Source of the DNA: Curtobacterium flaccumfaciens
Lineage (GTDB): Bacteria > Actinomycetota > Actinomycetes > Actinomycetales > Microbacteriaceae
Reading direction: 5' to 3'
DNA: 64,000 nt
Assembly (NCBI GenBank): GCA_029689965.1
Contig: CP121450.1
Span: forward strand, 3,224,001-3,288,000
Below are positions 10,207 through 20,448 of this stretch, piece after piece. The translations under genes were made by a program, and so were the position numbers. Below the pieces are notes generated by a model, which was not told where the DNA came from, did not search any database, and saw nothing but the letters and a program-made list of their open reading frames with translations. Positions within the stretch are counted from its first letter, which is position 1, and each line of letters starts with the position of its first letter.

Positions 10207-10787
10207 GCGACCAGACAGTAGGGAGCGCGTCGGGTGTCGGTGTCGTCCGTGCCGACGTCTGTGCACGGTTCCGAGCATCCCCAGCAACGGACCGTTTTGT
10301 ACCCCGACACGCATTCCCGTACCCCGCTGGGTGTCGCAGCACCGGGGGTGTCCGCATCAGGTCCGTGACCGGGATCCGCAGTTGGCCAGGGCAACACGCC
10401 CGTGACCGGATGTCGCGCCGTTCGATGCATCGGTATGGACAGGTCTGTCCACCGTTCGGCATGTCCATGGGGATCGGCGTCGGGTGCCGACCGGCAGGAC
10501 GACCTGGTCAGGCGGGACGGAGCCCGGAAAACAGAAGAGGCGGCACCGGTTGGGGGAACAGGTGCCGCCTTGACATCGGTGGATTGGGGGAATCCGAACC
10601 GTTGCCGCCGGAAACGAGTCCAGCGGGAACTACTGTACCCCACGATCGCCCCTCCGGGGCAACCCCGACCACGACATCCGGGCGTGCCGCGGCGAACGCC
10701 CGGCGAGACCGCGCCACGCCGCACCGCCCGCGGCCGGAGGGGTAGTCTCCGAAGGCACCCCTGCCGCAACGACGCGAAAGGACATCG
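10207..10787. other. Gene-free region between tadA and acs with several symmetric elements
   Basis: No credible coding sequence. It holds the palindrome TGGACAGGTCTGTCCA at 10436-10451 (7-bp arms). It also holds a hairpin with arms GGCGGCACC (10539-10547) and GGTGCCGCC (10561-10569), followed on the minus strand by a T-rich stretch. Finally it holds two 12-bp direct repeats of the form GrTTGGGGGAAy at 10548-10559 and 10582-10593, 34 bp apart. It must contain the divergent promoters of the Tad operon and acs; the direct repeats and palindrome are candidate regulator sites. Confidence 0.5.
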
Positions 10788-12740
10788 ATGTCCACACCGA
10801 CCCAGGCCGATGCACGTCCCGAGGACGGCCCCACGTTCGCGCCACCGCCCGAGTTCGTCGCGGACGCGGTCGCCCACGAGGACCTCCACGAGTCCGCGGC
10901 GGCCGACCGCGAGGCGTTCTGGGCCGAGCAGTCCCGCGCCCTGCTCGACTGGCGGACCCCCTTCACGCAGACGCTGGACTGGTCCGGCGCGCCCTTCGCG
11001 AAGTGGTTCGCGGACGGCACGCTCAACGTCGCCGAGAACTGCCTCGACCGCCACGTCCGGGCCGGCAACGGCGACCGCGTCGCGATCCACTTCGAGGGAG
11101 CGCCGGGCGACACCCGCCGCATCACCTACGCCGAGTTGACCGCCGACGTGCAGCGCGCCGCGAACATGCTCACCGACCTGGGCGTGGGACAGGGGGACCG
11201 CGTGGTCGTGTACCTCCCCCTCATCCCCGAGGCCGTCGTGACCATGCTCGCGGTCGCGCGCATCGGTGCGATCCACTCCGTCGTGTTCGGCGGCTTCAGT
11301 GCGGAGAGCCTCCGGGCTCGCATCGAGGACGCCGAGGCGAAGCTCGTGGTCACGGCGGACGGCGGTTGGCGGCGCGGCGCCGTGTCAGCGCTCAAGCCCG
11401 CGGTCGACGAAGCGCTCGAGGGCGACGGCACCGAGAGCGTCGAGCACGTGCTGGTCGTCAAGCGCGGCGGCAACGACATCGCCTGGAACGACCGCGACCT
11501 CTGGTGGCACGACGAGTTCGCCAAGGCCGCACCGGACCACGAGGCGCAGGCGTTCGAGGCCGAGAACCCGCTCTTCATCCTCTACACCTCGGGCACGACG
11601 GGTCGGCCGAAGGGCATCGTGCACACGTCGGGCGGGTACCTGACGCAGGCGGCGTACACACACCGGAACGTGTTCGACATGCACCCGGAGAAGGACGTCT
11701 ACTGGTGCACGGCCGACATCGGCTGGATCACCGGCCACACCTACGTCGTCTACGGCCCGCTCGCGAACGGCGTCACCCAGGTGCTCTACGAGGGCACCCC
11801 GGACGAACCGAAGCCGGGCCGCTGGTGGGACCTCGTCGACGCGTACGGCGTCACGGTCCTCTACACCGCCCCGACCGCGGTCCGCGCCGCCATGAAGGCC
11901 GGGCGCGAGATCCCCGAGGCGCGAAGCCTCGACAGCCTCCGCCTGCTCGGCAGCGTCGGCGAGCCGATCAACCCCGAGGCGTGGCAGTGGTACCGACAGG
12001 TCATCGGCCACGACCGGACGCCGATCGTGGACACCTGGTGGCAGACCGAGACCGGGGCGATCATGATCTCCGCGCTGCCCGGCGTCACGAAGCTCAAGCC
12101 CGGCGCCGCGCAGACGCCCCTGCCCGGGATCGTCGCCGAGATCGTCGACGACGACGGGAACCGCGCCGATCCTGGCGAGAGCGGGTACCTCACGATCACC
12201 GATCCGTGGCCGTCGATGGCGCGCGGCATCTGGAACGACCCGGACCGGTTCGTCGAGACGTACTGGTCGCGCTTCGCCGGCCGCTACTTCGCCGGTGACG
12301 GTGCCCGGTTGGACGGCCAGGGCGACATCTGGGTCCTGGGCCGCGTCGACGACGTCATGAACGTCTCCGGCCACCGCCTGTCGACGGCCGAGATCGAGTC
12401 CGCGCTGGTCGGGCACGACGGCGTCGCCGAGGCGGCGGTCGTCGGCGCCGCGGACGAGACCACCGGTCAGGCCGTGGTCGCGTTCGTCATCCTCACCACC
12501 GAGGCGGCCGACGGCGTCGACCGCGACGCGGTCGCCACGGAGCTCCGCAACTGGGTCGGCAAGCGCATCGGCGCGATCGCGAAGCCCCGCCAGGTCGTGA
12601 TCGTCCCCGAGCTGCCGAAGACGCGGTCCGGCAAGATCATGCGGCGGCTGCTCCGCGACGCGGCCGAGGGCCGCCGTATCGGCGACACGACCACGTTGGC
12701 CGACCCGACGATCATGGCGACCATCGCGGATCTCATGTGA
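10788..12740 (+). CDS. acs: Acetyl-CoA synthetase (AMP-forming)
   Basis: Converts acetate, ATP and CoA to acetyl-CoA; 650 aa and intact. The adenylate-forming P-loop is YTSGTTGRPKGI (about residues 265-276). WWQTETGAIM is the ATP/AMP-binding motif, and the C-terminal catalytic lysine is in TRSGKIMRRLLRD, the site usually controlled by acetylation. The ATG at 10788 follows GAAAGGA. Together with ackA-pta at 34.6-38 kb, the window encodes both the high-affinity and the reversible acetate routes. A long inverted repeat follows the stop. Confidence 0.97.
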   Translation: MSTPTQADARPEDGPTFAPPPEFVADAVAHEDLHESAAADREAFWAEQSRALLDWRTPFTQTLDWSGAPFAKWFADGTLNVAENCLDRHVRAGNGDRVAIHFEGAPGDTRRITYAELTADVQRAANMLTDLGVGQGDRVVVYLPLIPEAVVTMLAVARIGAIHSVVFGGFSAESLRARIEDAEAKLVVTADGGWRRGAVSALKPAVDEALEGDGTESVEHVLVVKRGGNDIAWNDRDLWWHDEFAKAAPDHEAQAFEAENPLFILYTSGTTGRPKGIVHTSGGYLTQAAYTHRNVFDMHPEKDVYWCTADIGWITGHTYVVYGPLANGVTQVLYEGTPDEPKPGRWWDLVDAYGVTVLYTAPTAVRAAMKAGREIPEARSLDSLRLLGSVGEPINPEAWQWYRQVIGHDRTPIVDTWWQTETGAIMISALPGVTKLKPGAAQTPLPGIVAEIVDDDGNRADPGESGYLTITDPWPSMARGIWNDPDRFVETYWSRFAGRYFAGDGARLDGQGDIWVLGRVDDVMNVSGHRLSTAEIESALVGHDGVAEAAVVGAADETTGQAVVAFVILTTEAADGVDRDAVATELRNWVGKRIGAIAKPRQVVIVPELPKTRSGKIMRRLLRDAAEGRRIGDTTTLADPTIMATIADLM

Positions 12741-12744
12741 TCCC

Positions 12745-12860
12745 GCACACGTGAGCAGGGCCTCCAGTCCGAACTGACTGGGCCCACGCCGCCGGTTCCG
12801 GACCGACGCGCCAGCGGCGGGCCGGCCGTGCCGGTGGGGAGAGGCCCTGCTCACGTGTGC
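12745..12860. terminator. 20-bp perfect inverted repeat enclosing 76 bases
   Basis: Arms at 12745-12764 (GCACACGTGAGCAGGGCCTC) and 12841-12860 are exact reverse complements. The pair lies between the convergent acs and ridA genes. The loop itself begins with CCAGTCC, part of the dispersed GGAGGC-type repeat family, and contains GGGCCC. It probably terminates both transcripts, though the loop is unusually long and there is no T tract. Confidence 0.7.
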
Positions 12861-12878
12861 TGCGCCGCCGACGGTCCG

Positions 12879-13340
12879 TCAGTCGGTCAGTTCCACCACC
12901 AGCTCGACCTCGACCGGTGCGTCCAGCGGGAGCACCGCAACGCCCACCGCGCTGCGCGCGTGGACGCCGGCTTCGCCGAAGACCTCGCCGACGAGCGTCG
13001 AGGCGCCGTTCGCGACGCCCGGCTGCCCGGTGAACGACGGATCGGACGCGACGAACACCGTCACCTTCACGACCCGCGCGACCCGGTCGAGCGAGCCGGC
13101 GACCGACTGCACGGCGGCGAGCGCGTTGAGCGCGGCCGTGCGCGCCTGGACGGTGGCGGTCTCGGCGTCGACCGACTGGCCGACCTTGCCGGTCACCGGC
13201 AGCGCCCCGTCCACGAAGGGCAGCTGCCCGGCGGTGTACACGTACCGCCCGGTGACCACCGCGGGCACGTACGCGGCGACCGGGGCGGCCACCGACGGGA
13301 TCGTCAAGCCGAGCTCGGTGAGGCGGTCGGCGACGCTCAC
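12879..13340 (-). CDS. RidA-family protein (YjgF/YER057c/UK114)
   Basis: 153 aa, intact. RidA proteins hydrolyse reactive enamine/imine intermediates from amino acid metabolism. Features: YVPAVVTGRYVYTAGQLPFVDG near the N-terminus, the long 'NALAAVQSVAGSLDRVARVVKVTVFVAS' helix-strand region, and the C-terminal PVEVELVVEL strand. The usual catalytic Arg of canonical RidA (in the R-C/S-x-V region) is not obvious (HARSAVGVAVLP has an Arg two before the Val), so this may be one of the Rid subfamilies. The GTG start at 13338-13340 overlaps the stop of the upstream DUF4177 gene. Confidence 0.88.
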   Translation of the reverse strand: MSVADRLTELGLTIPSVAAPVAAYVPAVVTGRYVYTAGQLPFVDGALPVTGKVGQSVDAETATVQARTAALNALAAVQSVAGSLDRVARVVKVTVFVASDPSFTGQPGVANGASTLVGEVFGEAGVHARSAVGVAVLPLDAPVEVELVVELTD

Positions 13341-13494
13341 GCGTCCGCCTTCGGGCGCTTGAGGTAGGCGACGAGCCCGCCCTCCGGCCGGTGACGACCT
13401 GGACCAGTTCCCAGCCCTCGTCCCCGAAGTTGTTCAGGATCGCGGTGGTGTTGTGGATGATCAACGGGGTCGTGAGGTATTCCCAGCGAGTCAT
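13337..13494 (-). CDS. DUF4177 small protein (frameshifted)
   Basis: About 52 aa: MTRWEYLTTPLIIHNTTAIL then NNFGDEGWELVQVVTG, the DUF4177 signature. The last third continues in another frame as PEGGLVAYLKRPKADA after one base missing in the GG/CC run near 13386-13396. With this correction its TGA overlaps the ridA GTG. In actinobacteria a protein of this kind is regularly paired with ridA, which supports the corrected reading. Function unknown. AAGGATCTCC precedes the ATG. Confidence 0.8.
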
Positions 13495-13544
13495 GGAGAT
13501 CCTTGCCAGCCTTTCAGTCGGCGGTGTCGTTTAGGCTGCATCCT

Positions 13545-16106
13545 ATGTCTGCCCAGAAGACGTCTGCCTCGCGGACCAAGCCCGTCTCTGCAGTCGGCGC
13601 CTTCGTCGGTTTCGTCGGCTTCAGCGTGCTCGCCGGCCTGCTCGTCACGATCGGCGTCACGCCCGCGATCGCGGTCGCCGGGGTCACGACGACGTCCACG
13701 ATCGGCGTGTTCGAGTCCCTGCCGGAGTACATCGAGATCGGTGACCTCCCGCAGCGCAACGAGCTGTACGCGTACCAGGGCGGCAAGTCGGTGCACTTCG
13801 CGACGGTCTACGACCAGAACCGGCAGGAGCTGAAGTTCGACCAGATCAGCGACCAGCTGAAGAACGCGGCCATCGACGGCGAGGACAAGCGCTTCTACGA
13901 GCACGGCGGCGTCGACATGACGTCACTCGTCCGCGCGGGTGTGGGCAGCCTCGCGGGTGGGCTCGGCGATTCCGGCGGTGGATCGACGCTGACGATGCAG
14001 CTCGTCCGTAACATCAAGATGAACCAGGCACTCGAGCTCCCCACGAAGGAAGAGCAGCTCAAGGCCTACCAAGAGGCGACCGAGACGACTATCCCCGCAA
14101 GCTCGAGGAGATGAAGCTCGCGATCGGTCTCGCCAAGAAGTACACGAAGAAGGAGATCCTCACCGGGTACCTCAACATCGCGTACTTCGGCGACCAGACC
14201 TACGGCGTGCAGGCAGCCGCACAGCACTACTACAACAAGAGCGCGACCGACCTGACCCCGGCCGAGGCGGCCTCCATCCTGGCGATCGTGCAGTCGCCGA
14301 ACACGCGCAACCTGTCGAACCCGAAGTACTACGACGCCAACGTCGCGCGCCGCAACGTCATCCTCAAGTCGATGTACTCGCAGAAGCACCTGACGAAGGC
14401 CGAGTACGACCAGGCCGTCGCATCGAACCCGAAGGACTACGTCCACCTCACCGAGCCGACGCAGGGCTGCCGCGCCTCCGTGGGCGACGGATCGCAGTTC
14501 TTTTGCGACTACGCGGTGAAGGTCGTCAAGGAGATGTCGCAGCTCGGCGCAACGCAGAAGGAACGCGACACCGCCTGGCGCAACGGCGGCTACAAGGTCC
14601 AGACGACGCTGAACATCGACCTGAACGCGAAGCAGAAGGAAATCCTCAACACCTATGACAACAAGACCGAAACGGCGTTCAAACTCGGTTCGACCCTGAA
14701 CTCGATCGAGGCGGGACCGGTCGGATCCTCACCATGGCGCAGAACAAGGACTACGACCAGTCGCTCAAGTCCCCGCCGTCGGCGACGAGCATCAACTACA
14801 GCGTCGATTACAAGTACGGCAACTCCGGCGGGTTCCAGACGGGTTCCACCTACAAGCTCTTCACCCTCCTGGCCTGGCTCAAGGCCGGACACGGGCTGAA
14901 CGAAACGGTGAGCGGTACTCCCCGACTGATGTCGGCTGGGTGGACGCAATGCGGTCAGCCCTACTACGCGGGCGGGTACACGCCGAAGAACGACTCTCCC
15001 GGTGAGAGCGGCAACTACACCGTGGCGCGAGCCACGGCGCTCTCCATCAACGTCGCGTTCCTGAACATGGCGCAGAAGCTCGATCTCTGCGACATCAAGG
15101 ACATCGCCCAGTCGCTCGGGGTCCACCGGGCTGATGGCGGTGACCTCAAGTCGAACCCAACGTCCGTGCTCGGCATCAACGAGATCGCACCCATGACCAT
15201 GGCCGCGGCCTACGCCGCAGTCGCGAACAACGGCATCTACTGCGCCCCGATCGCGATCGAACAGATCACGAACGCCGAGGGCAAGAAGCTTGGAGGGCAG
15301 ACGAAGGACTGCAAGCAGGCGATCGAACCATCCGTCGCCCAGGCGGCCGTGTACGCCATGAAGGGCACGATCGCCGGCGGAACCGCAGCGGGTGCGCAGA
15401 CGCCTGACGGGACCCAGCTCTTCGGTAAGACCGGTACGACTGACACGGCGAACCAGATCTGGCTCGTCGGTTCGAGTTCGCGCGTGGCCACGTCGTACTG
15501 GCAGGGGAACACCGACGGCGGTTTGACGAACCTCCGCCACTACAGCAACGGGGTCAACGGCACGTACGCCGGCACGCGAGCGAGCGTTTGGCGCCTCGCA
15601 CAGACTCCGGTCAACGCCGAGTACCCGGCAGGCCCGTTCACCGACCCGGATTCCTCGACGCTCCGCGGGAACAGCAAGGCGGTCCCGACGTCACCGGTAA
15701 GAGCGCAGCTGACGCCAAGGCAGCACTGGCCGCCTCCGGCTTCACCTACGTCGACGGCGGCGCCCAGCCCGGCGTCGAGAAGGCGGGCACGGTGACCTCG
15801 TCGTCTCCGTCCGCGGGATCGCTGCTGTCGAGCGGGTCGAGCGTCACGGTGTACACCTCGGACGGATCGCAGATCACGGTCCCCTCGGTGACCGGCAAGC
15901 CGTTGAACGACGCAAGGGCGCAGCTGAACGAGGTCGGACTCACCAACGTCGCGATCGCTGACCAGTACGCGAAGGGCGGCGGCGACAAGGAGTGCCGCGT
16001 TGCTGCGGTCGACCCGGGCGTGCACACCAACGCCAGCAAAGACTCCACGGTCACGCTGACGCTGTACGGCGACAAGAACGGCAAGGCGCCCAAGGACTGC
16101 AAGTGA
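13545..16106 (+). CDS. Bifunctional class A penicillin-binding protein with PASTA domains (frameshifted)
   Basis: Peptidoglycan glycosyltransferase/transpeptidase, about 854 aa. One membrane helix (residues about 15-40) is followed by the GT51 domain with its catalytic Glu in AIDGEDKRFYEHGGVD and GGSTLTMQLVRN. The transpeptidase domain shows the active-site Ser in TGSTYKLFT, SIN in ATALSINVAF and KTG in FGKTGTTD. Two C-terminal PASTA repeats follow (DVTGKSAADAKAAL..., VPSVTGKPLNDARAQL...). Breaks near 14090, 14715 and 15685 split it into four frames. It resembles PonA-type enzymes of polar-growing actinobacteria. The TGA overlaps the next GTG start. Confidence 0.93.
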
Positions 16107-17059
16107 CCCGCGGGCGCGCCGCGCTCGGGGTCCTCGCAGCGGGTGCGGCGGTCGGTGCCGCATCGGCGGCCTGGGGTTCACTCGTCGAACGGCGTCGCTT
16201 CGGCATCCGCTGGGAGACCGTTCCGGTGCTCGCGCCGGGATCGCGCGACGTGGTCGTCCTGCACCTGTCGGACATCCACATGGCACCGTGGCAGGCGGAC
16301 AAGCAGCAGTGGCTGCGCGATCTGAGTCTCGTCGAGCCGGACTTCATCGTGAACACCGGCGACAACCTCGGCCACCCGACCGCCAACGCCGCGGTGGAGT
16401 ACGCCCTCGAGCCGTTCCGCGGTGTGCCCGGTGCGTTCGCGTACGGGTCGAACGACTTCTACGGTCCGTCGCCCCGCAACCCGTTCAAGTACTTCTCCGG
16501 GCCGAGCCAGATGCACTCCGAGCGGCGTCCCGTCGAACTCGACGTCGACCGGCAGACGGCGTTCTTCGAGTCGCTCGGCTGGCTCGACGTGAACGACCAG
16601 GCACACGCTGTGGAGCTCCGCGGCTCGCGCTTCGAGCTGTTCGGCACGTCGGACGCGCACCGCGGCTGGGACCGCCTCGACCTGCTCCCCACCAACGTCG
16701 ACGAGATGCGAAGCGACGTCCCGTGGTCGGAAGACGAGGACGGCCCCTCCCCCGTCGCGATCGGCATCACGCACGCGCCGTACCGGCGGGTGCTCGACGC
16801 CTTCGTGACGCAGGGCGCCGACATCGTCTTCGCGGGGCACACCCACGGCGGTCAGGTGCAGGTGCCGGGCGTCGGGGCACTCGTGACGAACTGCGATCTC
16901 CCGCGCCGCTACGTCAGTGGACTGCACAAGTGGCAGCACCGCGGGCACTGGTCGTGGCTCGAGGTGTCGGCGGGTCTCGGGACGTCGATCTACGCTCCGG
17001 TGCGGTTCGCCTGCCGGCCGGAGGCGGTCGTCGTCACACTGACCGCCCGGACCGACTGA
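16103..17059 (+). CDS. Membrane-anchored metallophosphoesterase
   Basis: 318 aa, intact. It begins at a GTG that overlaps the PBP stop (GTGA). The N-terminal hydrophobic stretch GVLAAGAAVGAASAAWGSL suggests a membrane anchor. The dimetal calcineurin-like site is complete: LSDIHM, NTGDNL, GSND, the His in ITHAPY, and AGHTHGGQ. The closest described relatives are YkuE/UDP-diacylglucosamine-pyrophosphatase-like phosphoesterases, but the substrate is unknown. The tight coupling to a cell-wall synthase suggests an envelope role (inference). Confidence 0.88.
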   Translation: MTRGRAALGVLAAGAAVGAASAAWGSLVERRRFGIRWETVPVLAPGSRDVVVLHLSDIHMAPWQADKQQWLRDLSLVEPDFIVNTGDNLGHPTANAAVEYALEPFRGVPGAFAYGSNDFYGPSPRNPFKYFSGPSQMHSERRPVELDVDRQTAFFESLGWLDVNDQAHAVELRGSRFELFGTSDAHRGWDRLDLLPTNVDEMRSDVPWSEDEDGPSPVAIGITHAPYRRVLDAFVTQGADIVFAGHTHGGQVQVPGVGALVTNCDLPRRYVSGLHKWQHRGHWSWLEVSAGLGTSIYAPVRFACRPEAVVVTLTARTD

Positions 17060-17162
17060 GACGGTCCGGCACGACGCGCCCGGGAGTTCACCGGATGGTC
17101 ACGAGCACCCCGGATCATCGGATAGACTTCTCGGGTTGCTCCGGTACGGAGTGACCACACCG

Positions 17163-17237
<75 letters not shown>

Positions 17238-17255
17238 ACTGTGTTGAGACAGTAC

Positions 17256-17296
17256 GCAGCAGGCCCTGGTTCTCCGGAACCAGGGCCTGCTGCTTT
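17256..17296 (+). terminator. Strong intrinsic terminator after tRNA-Pro
   Basis: Perfect 17-bp stem (17256-17272 with 17277-17293) closed by a TCCG tetraloop and followed by TTT. The clearest factor-independent terminator in the window. Confidence 0.92.
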
Positions 17297-17408
17297 CCCC
17301 GGCCCCACGGACGTGCCACCGGGCACACCTCCCCCGCATGTGTCGCCGGGCACACGTCGCCAGCGCCACGACGGAAGCCGCCCGGCCGCGGGCTACGCTC
17401 GAACCGCC

Positions 17409-18434
17409 ATGGAGATCCCCGCACCGCTCGCCGCCGTCCTCACGCAGATCGGCACGCGCTTCCCCGAGCTCGCGGACGACCCGGTGATGGCGCAGAGCCT
17501 GCTCGACAACGTCACGTCGATGATCGCCGAGGCGCACGAGCGGTACGCCGCCGGTGCCGACGGGAGCGTGGTCAGCGACCGTTTCCTGGACCCCGAGTAC
17601 CTCGCCACCGGGGTCCTGCACGCAGAACATGCCCAGCACCCCGCCGGCGCGATGCTGGCGGCCGAAGTGCTGTTCGACTCCTACCTGCCGGTGTTCGTGG
17701 GCGAGGTCGGCGCGACGACCGCCGACGAGCTGCTCCGCGCCACGAGGGCGCTGCACGCCGGGATCTGGAGCCGGTTCCCGGCGGGAGCGATCGCGTACAC
17801 CGAGGCGCTCCGGCAACGGCTGACGACGGCGCACCTCGACTCCCGTACGCAGATCGCCCGCGATCTGCACGACCGTGTCGCCCACGGCGTCCTGGCGGGT
17901 CTCCAGCGACTCGACCTGGTCCTCCTCGCGGACCCGCCCGCCGACCGCCGCACGGAACAGCTGGAGGCCGCGGGACGCCTGCTCCGGTCCGCGCTCGCCG
18001 ACGTCCAGGACCTCGCGGTGTCCCTGCACGCGCGGGTCGGCGACGACCACCTCGACGACGCGCTCCGGCGACACGTGCGCGACCTCTTCCCCGACGACGA
18101 CCGGATCACGGTGGCCACGACCGGCTCGCCCGCCCCGCTGCCGAGCTGGAGGGGCGAAGAGGCCCTCACGATCCTGCTCGAGGCGCTCACGAACCGACGG
18201 AAGCACGCCCCCGGATCGACCGCGACCGTGCGGTTCGACTGGACCGCCACCGCCGTGACGGCCACCGTCTCGGACGACGGGCCGGGGTTCGACACCTCGC
18301 ACGCCGCAGAGGGTCGACTCGGGCAGCACACGATGCGCGAGCGCGCAGGTGTCATCGGTGCACGTCTCGACGTCGAGAGCGCTCCCGGGCACGGGACCAC
18401 CGTCCGCCTCACCATCCCGAAGGGTGCGATGTGA
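17409..18434 (+). CDS. NarL-type sensor histidine kinase, cytoplasmic
   Basis: 341 aa, intact. The N-terminal 150 residues are soluble and helical with no membrane segment, so the signal is probably cytoplasmic. The HisKA_3 dimerisation box is QIARDLHDRVAHGVLAGLQRLDL (phospho-His in DLHDRVAH, about residue 156). The HATPase N-box is EALTNRRKHAPG and the G-box DDGPGFD. The C-terminal MRERAGVIGARLDVESAPGHGTTVRLTIP is standard for this family. The start at 17409 was chosen because the frame upstream runs through the tRNA. It overlaps the next gene as ATGTGA and forms a two-component pair with it. Confidence 0.9.
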   Translation: MEIPAPLAAVLTQIGTRFPELADDPVMAQSLLDNVTSMIAEAHERYAAGADGSVVSDRFLDPEYLATGVLHAEHAQHPAGAMLAAEVLFDSYLPVFVGEVGATTADELLRATRALHAGIWSRFPAGAIAYTEALRQRLTTAHLDSRTQIARDLHDRVAHGVLAGLQRLDLVLLADPPADRRTEQLEAAGRLLRSALADVQDLAVSLHARVGDDHLDDALRRHVRDLFPDDDRITVATTGSPAPLPSWRGEEALTILLEALTNRRKHAPGSTATVRFDWTATAVTATVSDDGPGFDTSHAAEGRLGQHTMRERAGVIGARLDVESAPGHGTTVRLTIPKGAM

Positions 18435-19060
18435 CCGCCACCACCACCGTGACGCACGTCGCGATCGTCGACGACCACCGCCTCTTCCGTGAGGGACTGG
18501 CGACGATCCTGTCGTCGGTCCCGACGATCCGCGTGGTCTCCCACGGCGAGCGCCCTTCCGACGTCCTCGACTCCCCCGAGGCCGCCGCGATCGACGTCCT
18601 GCTGCTCGACGTCGAGCTGGACGGGCCACCCGCGCGCACGACCATCGCGACGGTGCGGCGGAACCACCCGGGCATCGCGGTCGTCGTGCTGACGATGCAC
18701 CGGGACGCCGTCCTGCGCCGAGCCCTGCTCGACGCGGGTGCCGTGGACTTCGTGACGAAGGACACCCCGAGCCGCGAACTCGTCGACCGCATCGTCCGGG
18801 CGACGAGCGTCGACGCGGCACCGGTCACGTTCCCGGTCGACCTCGTCACCGAGGCCCGGGCGGGCTCACCCCTGAGCGACCGCGAGCTCGAGGTCCTGCG
18901 GCTGATCGCGGCCGCGCGGTCGAACGCCGAGATCGCCACCGACCTGGGGCTCGCGATCGGCACCGTGAAGCGCCACGTCTACAACGTGTTCCGGAAGCTC
19001 GATGTCGGGTCCCGTGTCGCGGCGATCGCCGCCGCGACGCGACTGGGCCTGCTCGCCTAG
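18431..19060 (+). CDS. NarL/FixJ-type response regulator
   Basis: 209 aa, intact. Receiver domain: acidic pocket VAIVDDHRLFREG, phospho-acceptor Asp in DVLLLDVELDG, and Lys in FVTKDTPSREL. The LuxR-type helix-turn-helix is LSDRELEVLRLIAAARSNAEIATDLGLAIGTVKRHVYNVFRKL. The GTG start overlaps the kinase stop by the GTGA arrangement, so the two are co-translated. The target genes are not evident; the next gene is convergent. Confidence 0.93.
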   Translation: MTATTTVTHVAIVDDHRLFREGLATILSSVPTIRVVSHGERPSDVLDSPEAAAIDVLLLDVELDGPPARTTIATVRRNHPGIAVVVLTMHRDAVLRRALLDAGAVDFVTKDTPSRELVDRIVRATSVDAAPVTFPVDLVTEARAGSPLSDRELEVLRLIAAARSNAEIATDLGLAIGTVKRHVYNVFRKLDVGSRVAAIAAATRLGLLA

Positions 19061-19120
19061 GGTCCCTCGTCCGGAGAGCAGGAATCGTCGAGCGTCGTCC
19101 GACGACCCGAGGATCGCTGC

Positions 19121-20186
19121 TCACCCGATCGGCTGCTGCGCGGCGGACACGCCGGACACGGATTCCGCACGCACGAGCCGTCCGGCACCGTGCAGCGACG
19201 CCACGACGTCGAGCGCCTGGTGCCGGTACCGCGCCTGCGCTGCCCCGGGTGCGACGATCACGCCGTCCGCGCCGGTGGACTCCACCAGGGAGTTGATCTT
19301 CGCGGCGACCTCGTCCGCGTTGCCGTACGCCTGCCGCTCCGTCCGCGCCGCGATGAACCGCCGTTCGAGGTCGGAGAACTCGTACGCCCGGGCCTCGTCC
19401 ATCGACACCGGCTCGGGCTTCGCCCCTGCCGCATCCGGATGAACGAGATCATGCCCGGGCGCTCTGCTCCTCGACGACGGCCGGGTCCTCGTCCGTGACG
19501 ACCTGCACGCCGATCAACGCGTTCGGCGAGGAACGGAAGCGCGAGGGTCGGAACGAGTCGCGGTACAGCGCCAGCGCCGCCTCGGTGTTGTCCGATGCGA
19601 AGTGGTGCGCGAAGGCGAACGACACGCCCAGGGCACCCGCGACCTGCGCGCTGTACCCGGAGGACCCGAGCAACCAGAACTCCGGCACGTCGCCGTACCC
19701 GGGCACCGCACGGATCCGGGCGAGCGGGTTGTCCGATGACATCCCCGTGAAGAACCCGATGAGGTCCGCGAGACGGTCCGGGAAGTCGTCCACGTCGAGC
19801 CGGTCGGTGCGGCGGAGCGCCATCGCCGTCGCTCCGTCGGTACCGGGAGCGCGTCCGAGCCCGAGGTCGATGCGGTCGCCGTACAGCGCCCGCAGCGTGC
19901 CGAACTGCTCCGCGACGACGAGGGGTGCGTGGTTCGGCAGCATCACGCCACCGGAGCCGATCCGGATCGTGGAGGTCGCGGCACCCACCGCGCTGAGCAG
20001 GACCGCCGGCGCGGAGGACGTGATCCCCGGCATGCCGTGGTGCTCGGCGACCCAGAAGCGCTCGTAGCCAAGCTTCTCGGCGTGCACCGCCATGTCGATG
20101 GAGCCCTGCAGCGCCTCGGTGTTGGACTGGCCGTACTCACGGGTGGCCAGGTCGAGGACGGACAGGTGCACGGATGCGTCGCTCAT
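19121..20186 (-). CDS. LLM-class flavin-dependent oxidoreductase (frameshifted)
   Basis: Luciferase-like monooxygenase of about 354 aa, probably FMN-dependent. The N-terminus is HLSVLDLATREYG, followed by GYERFWVAEHHGMPGITSSAPAVLL and IRIGSGGVMLPNHAPLVVAEQFGTL, both diagnostic of the MsnO8-like subgroup. GLGRAPGTDGAT contributes the flavin phosphate site. The frame breaks near 19450; the last 95 codons continue as DEARAYEFSDLERRFIAAR and end QQPIG. The ATG at 20184-20186 is just upstream of homology. The physiological substrate is unknown. Confidence 0.85.
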
Positions 20187-20350
20187 GTGGTCGCCAACGC
20201 CACCCGGCGCACCTGCATTCCGCACCGAACGGGCAGGTCACGCCGCCGACGATGCGCCGAGCGGGCGGAACGCGCCGCCAGCAAAGCGCCGAACGGGCGG
20301 AACCGAACGTCGATGGGTTCCGAGCGTGACGTACATCGCCCGCTCGGGGA

Positions 20351-20448
20351 AGCGAGCAGGCAGCTCGGCGCAGCGAGCAGGCAGCTCGGCGCAGCGAGCA
20401 GGCAGCTCGGCGCAGCGAGCAGGCAGCTCGGCGAAGCGAGCAGGCAGC
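20351..20448. repeat. 21-bp tandem repeat, four copies plus a partial
   Basis: Unit AGCGAGCAGGCAGCTCGGCG plus C, starting at 20351, 20372, 20393 and 20414, with a truncated copy from 20435. Copies are identical apart from one base in the fourth. It ends directly at the palindrome at 20449. Confidence 0.92.

Noticed and set aside
20351-20448. Possible CRISPR array
   Set aside because: The 21-bp units abut with no spacers, and no cas genes are nearby; it is a simple tandem repeat.
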